Assembly: GCA_013399895.1 (NCBI GenBank)
Contig: VXBA01001435.1
Coordinates: forward strand, 124,362 to 188,361
DNA length: 64,000 nucleotides
From: Serilophus lunatus
Taxonomy: Eukaryota > Chordata > Aves > Passeriformes > Eurylaimidae
Reading direction: 5' to 3'
The translations under genes were made by a program, and so were the position numbers. The stretch's first letter is position 1; each line of letters opens with the position of its first letter. Below, piece after piece: positions 1 through 11,500 of the stretch. The notes under the pieces were generated by a model. The model saw only the letters and a program-made list of their open reading frames with translations. It ran no database searches and was not told the DNA's origin.

Positions 1-2429
1 GGCCACTGCCCTTTTTTTTTTTTTTTTTAATAAAAGGATAAGGATCTGAGCACTAAGAAATGAGGAGAGAAATCAAGCATTCAGCATAAAACATTCTCTT
101 AGTCTGATGAAATCGTAAGTCAAAAGCTTCACCTTACTATTCAAGCAAAAAATTAAGCAGCACTTTTTTAAAAAACAGTCAAAAATTTAATGTTTAAATT
201 TCTTGAATACCAAATGCATAATGACAGCTGTTTGCACTAAAGTACATAAACTAGATGTCTCAAATTCCATAGTGTAAAATTCCTCCATCAACCAGGGCTT
301 CAACAAGACAGTTACAACTGTGCACACAAATACCACAGATTTTACTTCTTTGTGAGTCCATTTTCATGCAGCCATTTGAATAAGATGCAGGAAAGCCAAG
401 TCAGAGTTCAGAGATGAACCACACTGGTGGTACTAATGCCTGGCTATTGCCTGTTTCAGTCTCACACTTCACGTGCCATATTTTTGTATGGACAGAAAGG
501 ATAAAAACAGATCTCGCACATCCATGCAAGATAAATCTTTGTGTGCATGGACAAATCTAAATGAATAGTTGTAAAGTGAACTCGTGAGTCCCAACAAAGA
601 CTAGAAACTTACAAATAGTGGCCACTTAATTACAGTCATTATGCAAATGGCATACTTTTACATAAAGTCAACACAGCAAAGATCAGCTCTAGAAGTAAAA
701 TGCACATTTTTCTGCTCGAGTACAGTGCTGAACCACATTTAACTACACTGTGCTTTTCAGGCGCTGACCTCAGAAAAGTCTGATTAACTCAAACTATTAT
801 TGAATACAGATCAAACAAAAAAAACTAAGGCACAGAAACGACTTGTCCAAAATCACAGGTACCTGGTACCCAAGCAATAGGATACAGCCTGACTTGTTAA
901 CTCCAGTTTCCTGACCGTACTCTGACAGAAAGCAGCCCACCCCAAGGAGGCAGAAGGACCTGAACAGGTTCATAACAGGATGTGAACAGGAACCACAGAG
1001 TAAATTGCAAGAACAGAAATAAGTAACAGTTGTGACTGCAACACAACTTTTTTGTTGGCAGAATAAAAATTAAGGAGCGTGCTTCAGAGTGAGGTACATA
1101 CTTTTTCATACTTCTCTTTAAACAAGCTCATTTATTTTCACCTCTTACAAGAAAAAAAAAATAAAATCAAAATTCTCATCTTCTCTCCCTCTGTGTGCCT
1201 TTCACTTATTCCTTTTTAGACCTCTCTGCCCCAAAGTTTACAACTTCTCTCCACCCACAACACTCGCATCTTGCTCTGATTGTCCTTTGTTTTTTGACTT
1301 TTTCCCCCAGGAAGTTTTCACTCTTTGACCCTTAGTTATGTGTGATAGTTCTCAAAAAGGAACTTCTTCTGCCATACCTGATGCTTCCACCACACATAAT
1401 TATGGCCCTAGTACTCACCTGTACTGTCCAGGAGGAAGAAAGCTGGAAGACCAGCAAATAAAGCTCTGAAGTATCAGTTACTTCTGCTTCCTAAAGTCCT
1501 CCATGAGGACAACTAGTAAGGCAAGAGCTATGAAAGGAATTGGAAGCTGTGGGGAGAGTGCAAACAAAGGTAGAGGAGATGTAAGCTTGGGTTTGCCTCA
1601 AACTAGTTAGAGAATATAGCAGGATATGGCCATGATAGAGAAAGTATATGGTAGACCAGTGGGAAGCAATAGGACAGCTTCTGACACCAGCTGTAGGTTT
1701 GTTTACATCAGGAGACAAGGTAAAACTAAGGACAATTTCAGCTGGCATTTATTTACAGACTTCACAAGGTTAAGAATTTTAAACAACATATCTTCTGTGA
1801 TGCTCTGATACATGTACACAATAAATGAAGTATCCTAGAGTGTGATGTTTTCAAAAGTAAGAATTTGCTTCACGTTTAGGGTAGTTAAGAAAACACTCAA
1901 AGACAATCAAGTTTGGAAAATATAATTTCAGCAATTTTTTAGGGTAAAAAAACCCCATAAATTTGTCATGATTAGACAAAAAAAAAACCAAATCCATGCA
2001 GCTTGCAGAAAACATATAGTAACACCTAACAAACTTGTCTTCATACCTGCATTTCACCTCAAAAGCTTGACATTTAGAAAGGATCTCACAAGCAAAACAG
2101 GGCATTTCTTTCCAAAATGTTAAATTCCAAAGTCACTAGAGTAACTAGAGCTGTCTGGACATTGGATGTCCCTTCCCACTCTGTCAAAGTTTCCTAACTG
2201 AATTAAAAGCAATTAAATAGATCTTGCTCAGATTTAAATGAGGTGGGGAAAGACTCTCTCTTACCACCTAGAGAACGAGAAGATTCATCACATTCTAAAA
2301 GAGAACTGCGTTTTGGAAATACAGTAAACAAGCAATTTCTTCTTTTATTACACCAAGAATTGTGAGTTAGTCGCTGAATTTTTTAGCTTATAATGATTAT
2401 GAAAATAGTTTCCCAAATTAAAGAGCTAC
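1..2429 (-). other. BIRC6 intron 31 (partial)
   Basis: Non-coding sequence downstream of exon 31. I see no exon, RNA gene or recognisable repeat apart from the poly-T at the edge. The short open frames have no codon signature or similarity that I recognise. Confidence 0.85.
11..28. repeat. poly-T tract
   Basis: A T18 run followed by AATAAAAGG at the left edge, within intron 31. It may be the end of a retroposed tail or simple homopolymer; nothing around it decides. Confidence 0.6.
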
Positions 2430-2563
2430 CTTCAGTTCTTCTGTGCACAGGCAAATGAGGTTGCAGTGGTGACAGCAGGTTATCCAGGAGATTAAGTAAA
2501 CTTTCTAGAACACCACTGTTGCTAAGCGATCTTTGGCCAATGCAAGAAAGCAACATGAAGACC
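2430..2563 (-). CDS. BIRC6: BIRC6 exon 31, last exon in the window
   Basis: 134 bases: completes Arg, 44 codons from VFMLLSCIGQRSLSN to PVHRRTE, then one base of Gly. Leucine-rich helix SLLNLLDNLLSPLQP. The acceptor is TATTTTTAG and the donor is GTAGCT. The mammalian protein continues with GVLDIPMISW; I find no such exon to the left, so exon 32 is outside the window. Confidence 0.95.
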
Positions 2564-5500
2564 CTAAAAATAAAATTTATATATTTAAGATTTCATCTCT
2601 TTTTCAGATTCAGTAATACTCTGAAAAAAACCTTATGAGAACAATAATCTAGTAGGCTTTCATCTGAGACACAAGTTGCTGCAGAAAGCAGTACTGAGGC
2701 CCAGCAAGTGAATTGGATTTCACATCCTACTATTTTAATGCAGCATTTTAGGGTGAACGTTTTCTCTTTCACACTCAAGAGGCCAGCAGAGCCTTCCACA
2801 CCTGAAACAAGAACTTATTCATTTTATTTCTTAATATTACATATTAAGAATAGCAGGGACAGAGAATTAAATCATCATATTATTATATCCTTGAATTAAT
2901 TAACTCCCCCGCAAAAACATAAAACATAAATGTTGCTTTTCAAAGAAGGCAGAAAGCCACAGAACAGCAAATATGCTAGACTGAAATGAAACCCTAATGT
3001 TTAGAATATCAAAGACCTCAATCGATCATCTGAAGTAATCAATATCTTTAACATTCAGTGCTCAACTCTACACGTTTGGTCTTATCTCAGTGCAATCTTT
3101 TGAATTAAATGCTAGTGTGCCTTCCAGCATCAATCCTACTTCCAAATGCAGTAGTAGAGCAGCTCTATGATGAGGGTACATTTAAGCTTGATAAGGGAGA
3201 AGGCCATTTTTGACACTTGGGAGCAATCCTGCTAGGTATGTAAAGATCTTCAGGTATGGAAAAACAAACTTAGGGTGCTGCAAGCACCAAATAGGTGCAA
3301 TAAATAACTGCAATCAAACATTTATAATTTGCAGTTCTTTTTTGAGTTTATTTCTTAAATCAATGAAAACAATGGATATATACCCTTCATTTTGTCAACT
3401 TCAATGTTAAGTTATAAACAACGAAATTATTTCAGTGACCCACAGGCAAGGTTATCACCATAGACTTACACCTTACCTGTCTTGTGGGAAAATTAGAAGT
3501 TGTTCTGAATTGTATAATTCCTGCAGTACATTTGAGAGAAACTGACCCCACCACCTTTCTCCTCCACAGAGCTGAACAAGCAGAAGGCCAGTATGCAATC
3601 GTATCTTTGGGGTTCCACTAATACATAGGTGTTTAAATAATTCTTCACAAGCTTGAGCATGAAATGTACTTTGCAAAACCACAGGAACCGAGTGTCCTTT
3701 TAAAAAAAGGGAACAACTATGTTTAAAGAGACAATGACTTGAAAACATAGCAGGAAAAAATTTGCGAGAAGTTTCTAAAACTACTAAGATTTGATTAACT
3801 AGCACGGAAATAAATGAGGAAGGAACACATGGAGAGACAGTAATTTGCAGGTAATACATAAAGACCAGGCCACTTGGTCAAAACCAAATCAATTCCATGT
3901 CAGTGCAAATACCCTCCCAGGATCTACACAAAGCAAAAATGAAACCATCACCATGCTTAAGAACAAACTGGCACAGAAAATTACAAGGAAGACACACCTA
4001 TCAATAGAATAACCTTCTTTTTTTTTTTTTTTAAAGCAACAAGAAAACCAAAGCAAGACAAAAAACCTACCACTCCTACTCTGACTTCTCAATTTCAATT
4101 CTCCAAGAATTCTTTCAATGACAATCTTTACTGGACATTGAAAAATAATGAATGGAGTAGACTTACTGGTTTTATGAATTTCCTCCCACCACCCCCTTAA
4201 GGCAATCTCTAGTTCTCCTGCCCACTTCTAACTGCCCAATTGATCCTCAGCATTGCACAGGAGTCAGTGCTTACAGATCCTTCCACAAGGTGATTCTATA
4301 TACGAAAACAATACATGAGTATTCTGCTTGAGCAGTTTTTTGTGACTTCAGCAAAGTGAATTGGATCCACAGAAGGATCAGCTGACTATCTGAACAAAGG
4401 AATATGCAAGCTAGGACTAGAGAAAAGGGAGAAGGACCTTGACACCTCCTCCTGTCCTTTTCAGGAAGCAGTTAGGCCAGCTTGGTGCCACTGGTGAAAC
4501 TCGACACTGTATGTTACCAGCTGCTAAAATCATAGTAGATAGGGCTTTGAGCAACCTGGCCTAGTGGAAGATGTCTCTGCCCATGGCAGGGTGTTGGAAC
4601 CAGTTCATCTTTAAGGTCCCTTCCAACTCAAACACCATTCTACATTGCTATGATGCTGTATCTAAATATAGTTTAAAAGGTTTAGAGTAAGAAAGTACAG
4701 ATCAAGAAATAGAAATACTTGTAAATTGTTTCTAAAACATAACGAAAACATCAGACCATTAAAAAATACTAACCATTGGAAGAATGAAGCAAACTAAGCA
4801 AAGTATCCAGTAAGTATCTAATGATGGTGCGTAACTGTTCTGTGGATGACATCTGAATCAGATCTTTTGGATCAGATTGTTCCTTCAGTGTTTTCCTGCT
4901 TGCACCTAAAGCTACTTTGAGCCTCTGAACAGCATGGTGAGCCAAGTTGAGTTGAAGCTGGAGCTGAATGCAGTCTTGGTAAGCAGAAAATACTCTGCTG
5001 TCTTCTTCTACTGCCTTGTCTGGCTTTCGCAAAAAGTACTGGGCATTGTTGGCACTATTGAGTGGTGGCAGGTCAATGCTCTGCAGAAGGATTTCTAACC
5101 GATGGCAAGCCAAGTTGTACCTAAAGGGAAACATTCAAAGAAGAAAATTCAATACGCATTAGCAAACAGCAATACATTTGACAGTCATCAGATGGCTTCT
5201 GGTCCATTTTGAAGGCACTATTAAAACAGATACTGCAAAAAGAAGCGGCGTAGGTATTTGCTATTGCTATGAAGATATTCACTGTAACAACTCCGCATAT
5301 AGGCAGAGTTGTCTTTGGTCTGAAGAATATAGTAGGCAGAAAAAAGATCTCTAACATTATGATATCCCAGTGTTACACATGAAAATAACTAGTAAATACA
5401 CATTTTTTCATTCTCACCTGCACTGTATGTCTTCTTGCAATGCAACCATCATGGCTAAATGTTGGTCAATGTCAGGCTGATTTGCAGCTTCGCCTTCTCC

Positions 5501-8500
5501 TCTGAGAGGATCATGCATTAGTTTCAGCTCATTTTCAAAGGGTAAGATATAGGTATGGCCATAGTAAAATCCTAATGGGATTTTTGCTCTTGCATTTGTG
5601 CTACCGTATCGACCAATAACAGTAATCTGAAAGAGAATGCAACTACATTGTAACAAAAAAGGCAAAATAAACATCAACTCAAAAATACATTTAAAAATTT
5701 ATAGCCAATTAAATTTTGTTCTGAAAAGAGCTTAGGCAAAAGTTCACATACTAACAAACATGAAGAGTTTAAAAGATACAGTATGCAGTCTGTCTCCTTT
5801 TACCTTCATAAACCTGCAAACTGGGGGTGGCAACAAGTCATGTAAAATGAGTGAATGTGTACTAATGTCAGTAGCCACTACCAGTCGTCTCCCATCCACT
5901 TCTTCTCCTAAAGTCCAGATATCAATTGACAAAGAAGCCAAATCTCCACAAGTGGGAATCAATACATCCGTCAGTAATATAGGCCTTCCAAAATCCAAGG
6001 TCACAAATCTTCTTGCTCCTAGAGGAAGAACACAGTATTGCCTAAAATACCAGTGTATGCTAACCAGTGAAGACATGTCACTTCTCAAACAATACAGCCA
6101 TTGTTTATAAGTTATTTAAAAGGTATATTTGTATATTTGAGGCTAAAAATAGCTGCACAATCTCAGAAACTGTCACTACAGCTTGCACACTTGGAGAAGA
6201 AAGTTTTGGTTTCAACTTAATTTTTTTTTGCTTTTTATGCACTAGTTCAAAATAGGTGATCTATTCAGAGAAGGGATCCAATATATTCCTCAAGCCCCCA
6301 GGATTTTTAACTATCACCAAATGCTCATTTCTCAAACATCCAGATATGACAGAATACAAACTGAGTAATATCTTTTCTCTGGAAAGCCAAGCGAGACTGT
6401 AGCCAAGCAACTTACTTAAGGCCCTGGAAAATATTCCAGTTCTTATTAGAAAATGCGCCAAAATGATTATTAGGAATTGTGGTTTTACCTGAGTGCATTC
6501 GTTCTATAATAATTGACTGATGAGGTGGAGGTTGAAGAAAATGTGAAGCGTGAGATATTGCAAGAGCAAGACCAGATCCAAGTGGATTCTGAGGAATGGA
6601 AAATAGCAGTAAAATTAAGTTATTAAAATCTATGCATTTATAATGAGCTCTTCTCTACAAAGGGCTCTTGCAATTTAAAGCCATACAATTTTGATAACAC
6701 CTCACTACATTTAGATTTCAGCATAAACCACCAAAATATATTCAAAGGATTAACAAACTCCTTACACAGTTAAGATAGCTCCAATTAAGAGAAACCATTT
6801 GAGGTACTATAATAATACTAGCTCGCTTTCCCAAGGCCTTTTCATATTGTCTAAATTTAGTGATAGAGTTTTCAAATCTCGCCCAAATAAACAGACATTT
6901 ACCAGCATTCAAGTACAAATTAAGACCCTGGTATCACTTATAGCATCTTGTTTCTCTAAGAAAAATAAATTAAAATACTTACCGTTCTAGACTTGCTTGT
7001 ATTTTTGTTATGTGCTGCCAAGTTAACTGTTGGGGGATCAATGACTGAACCAGGGAAAAGTTGAGCAAGCTCCGCATTGATTACAGCAGAAACTGCTTCA
7101 TTAGGTGGAGTCAAAGGTGGAGTCATGAAGAGAGGAGTTGTTTTTGGTGTGGGTGGAATGACATCTGAAGGATGAATGAAGAACCCTGGGGCTGCTACTG
7201 GATTAGAAGGCACAGAATTGTGAACAGGACCGACTGCTGATGCTGCTGCCGCCGCTGCTGCTGTTGTCTGGTGCAATTTTGCTTCCAGCTTAGCTTTCTG
7301 TGGAGAAAATGAAAGCAGTGTATGTAGCAAATAATACTGCTTGTGAAAACAGGAGAAGTACTGATCCGTAAGCACAACTTCCATTACAATTAGATTTAAT
7401 AAATCCAAGCTACCTTCAGCATAGCCATGTTAGATGTCCAACTATAAGAGGAAAAATTCAAGTCCATTTAATTTAATAATAAAACTCTACTATTGAACAG
7501 TCAAGTAAAGTCAACAAAGCAAAGACTCTCATACTGACAGTGGCTTTATGACTTGTACTTCTCTGTGTCAGTATCCGTGCTTTTCATTTCAGTGGGCTTT
7601 CTCCATTTCAGACCGATATACTTGCGTATTAAGACATAGTTTTGATTACAAACTCCCAACCCACCCTCAAAATACATAAAAAACAAGTCCGAAAGACCAA
7701 AGCAGCAAGGGAGACACTCTCAGCACTTTGTTTAATAAGAGTGATTCAGAGCGCAGAGCTGCTCCTTCCTCAAATACATTATGGAGAAAAAAAAGGAAAA
7801 AAAAAAAAGGCAACTAGCTCTGCAACTACTTTCTCAGCCTTTGAAGTTTAGAGACAGCACTAAAATATAGCCAAATAGCCTCCAACCTGTTGCTGAAGCT
7901 TCAAAAGCTGCTGCTGTTTCTCTTGCAGCACCTGGAGCTGTTGCTCGGCTGAGGCCATTGCATGAGAGAGAGACTGCAAAGCTACCTGGGCTGCTGAACT
8001 CAGTGCTGTCGAGGCTTCCCCAACCGTTCCAGAAGAGAGGCCACCAACTGCTGGGGTAACCCCAAAGGTACTCACTGGCATGAAACAAACAAACAAAACA
8101 AAACGGGTATGTAGAAATTATAAAACACGCTTTTAGTCCCTTATTAATTGTTCAGAGCAATGTAAAAAGAAGAGAAATATCTCCTTTTATCCAGTTCTTG
8201 CAACAAAGTAACAAATCACAAAGTATGTGGTTTACAGACTATACACACTCATCATACATACATCACTTGGATTACAGAAATGCTGAGGAATTCTTCCACC
8301 ACATAAGACTATAAGGTAAAGATTCAAGCTTGTATGTTATACTCTCCAACAGAAATAACTTGTTTCAAATTAAAATTTTTAATCCAGTTTGCTTGTTAAG
8401 CTCCAAGAAATTTAACTTCGCATACAGTAACTGTTGAAAAAAAAGCCACACAAACAAAACATCTCAACACTTACAAAACTACAGGTACATGGTTTGTAAA

Positions 8501-11500
8501 ACAGTGTCTTTATGTCCAATTAAAACTATATTGTGGAACTATGCTAAGTAGAAAAAAATTAAAAATTGTATATACCAGTAAACGTACTTGCATCGTCCCT
8601 TTCTATTCTAGTTCCATCACTTGTTGAAACACAGGTAAAGTGCAGAGGTTCAACTTCCAGAAGTCCAGTAAGGGAAGTAAAACTACCTTCAGCAGCTGCA
8701 CAGCTACTAATTTTCCCATTTCCTGAAAGAGAAACACGTCTCTGCACAATCAGCCAATGTTTTCTTGATAGCAACATTTCAAGTCATGAAATGTTGAAAG
8801 GGACAGCTAAACATAACCCACATGTTTTATTAGTTCATGTTGTGGAGAAAACACTTTAGCATTACCACATCCACAACATAAATGGAAGTATATTTTAAGA
8901 AGGATTATGCTGTCAAATCTGAACAGAGTATATTCATAAGTCAAACTATCAAAAGTGACAGCAGAGATGTAGTATAACCTTCTTAATTCCAGAAATAAAT
9001 TATATATGGATGCTTTATTTTTTCTACACTGAAAGCAAATTTGCTTGCAAAAATACATTGATGTTACTAGAAAGGAAGAGGAAGAAATTGTCAGACCAAC
9101 TAAGATCATACACCAATTTAGCATAAAAACCAGACTATTAATCCATTTCCTAACAGGTTCACAGAGTTGTATGGAGGGAGGGAATGGAAGGACAATAGCA
9201 TACAAGAAAATCAAAGGAGTCACTATGACTGACAAATACGCTTGCTATGAAAAGAATTTCCTGACAGGTTAAAATGATCTAATTCCTAGGACATTCCATG
9301 GCCTGAGGATTCACTTATGAGCTAACCTGAGAGATATCATGAAGCAAGAGACTATTTCAAACTTCAGCACGGCTGCACAGCTATGAAACACATGCAAAGT
9401 ATAAAACCAAATCTTCACAAAAACGTTATAATAGAGAGGTTTATCAATTCTTCCACAAGAGATTATTGCTAAACATACGTACCTGACAGAACATCAGACA
9501 AATCAATTTCATCTGACTGTACTCCAATGCTGCTGTTGTATACATTTTTGCAAGAAGAGCCACATATTTCCAAATCAAACAGAACTGGATCAAAAGGTGA
9601 ACTATACAATCCATATCTAGAAATGGAGTAAAAGAGCACTATTCAAACAGTAAGAATTCCTATGAGATTATTTACAGAAAAAGGCCAAGTATTTCATCAC
9701 CAGGATTTGTTATATTCCAAACTATTCATTTGACATATCGTAGAAATTATCATTTACTTATACTTCATTGAGGTAATTTATTAGATGGCCTTTTCAAACA
9801 GCTTATCATGCTAAAGTAGCATTTTGTTACTAAATAGTTTTGAAGATGTAATCTTGGGAACATGACACACCATCACACTCAGACACGGACACTAGAAATA
9901 CAAGCCTTAGACAATTAGCCACAACAATACACATGCCTGCACGTGTATATCAGACATTTGTCTCAAGTCAATACATGCAAATTACCATTCCAAAACAGTA
10001 AAAGCAATTCCACCTTAGCTTGTTCTTCCAGCTGTAGAATTTAGAAAGGAAATGCTGGTAGGCACAACAATTAACACTTGCGATAAACATCTCAACATAA
10101 GAAAACTTATAACACCTACTCTGGCCATGCTGCAGGGGAAAAAACCAGCACCATCACTCAGGTTACATGGTGGTCCCAAACCAATTATAGTTTTATAAGC
10201 CAATAAAAAGGAAAATCCAAAATAGTATCAAAATCAGTGTTGGGTTTTTTTTTTCTTTTTGTGTGCCAATACCTATTACCAGCAACTGACAAGAGGAAAA
10301 AATGGAAATCAGGCCAAACTATTATGCAGGAAAGACAGAATGCATCTGTGTAGGTAAAAAAAGTGAGAAACAACACTCTACACTTTGACTGGCAAGAGAC
10401 AGAAGAAATACGAAATATTCCCACAAACACATAAGCAGGGACAGTAAGTCCTTCTGCTCACTTCTCCCTCTGCCTCCAAGTAGTTTCTTTAGCAGGTGAG
10501 GAAAACCGCAACAGGTAATGCTGAGAAGACTGGAGTGTTTGCACGTCTTTTTTCATCAGGTAGTCACAAATACATATATATCTACATGAATACAACACCA
10601 GCAGCAAGGCAGAACAGACCCCAAACCCCTCTAAATTTTAAAATGTTTCCAAATTAGCTGGGCTCAGTGCTTTCTGACACACAATACTTACACAGAATTA
10701 CACACAGAATTTATAAGGTTGGAAAAGACCATGGAGATCATCAAGTCCAACCTTTACTTAGGTTAACAACCTACCCAACATCAGTCTAACATCTATACCA
10801 TCTAAACCATTTAAACCATCTAAACCATACCACTAAGTTCATCATCTAACCTATCCTTAAACATATCCAGGGACGGCGACTCCACCACCTCCCTGGGAAG
10901 CCCATTCCAGTGGGGGATCACTCTCTCTGTGAAAAAGTTCCTCCTGATATCCAACCTAAACCTCCCCTNNNNNNNNNNNNNNNNNNNNNNNNNNNNNNNN
11001 NNNNNNNNNNNNNNNNGGGAAGGATAACTTCCCTGGTCCTACTGGCAACACTATTCTTAATGCAGGCCAGGATGCCATTGGCCTTCTTGGCCGCCTGGGC
11101 ACACTCCTGACTCCTATTCAGCTTCCTATCAACCAGCACCCCCAAGTCCCTCTCTGCCTGGGCATCCTCCAGCCACACCGACCCCAGCCTATAACTCTGC
11201 ATGGGGTTATTGCGGCCAAAGTGCAAAACCCGGCACTTGGACTTATTAAACCTCATGCTATTGGACTCAGCCCATCTATCCAGCCTGTCAAGGTCTCTCT
11301 GCAGAGCCCTCCTTCCCTCTGACAGATCGACACTCATTCCAAGCTTGGTGTTATCCGCAAACTTACTAATAACGGATTCCATCCCCTCATCCAGATCATC
11401 AATAAAGATGTTGAATAAAACCAGCCCCAACACTGAATGCTGAGGGACCCCACTGGTGACCGGCCTCCAACTAGACATGACTCCATTCACCATCACCCTC

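Larger units (their letters stand above)
7298..9482 (-). other. BIRC6 introns 24, 23 and 22
   Basis: Introns of 589, 513 and 760 bases separated by exons 24 (7887-8074) and 23 (8588-8722). There is an A-rich run near 7785-7810; otherwise no repeat or gene is recognised. Confidence 0.85.

Noticed and set aside
1..2429. BIRC6 exon 32
   Set aside because: The expected continuation (GVLDIPMISW-like) was sought in all minus frames left of exon 31 and not found.
5760..6110. Plus-strand open frame of 116 codons
   Set aside because: It lies antisense to exon 27, whose splice sites, phase and protein match to BIRC6 are decisive; a mirror frame.
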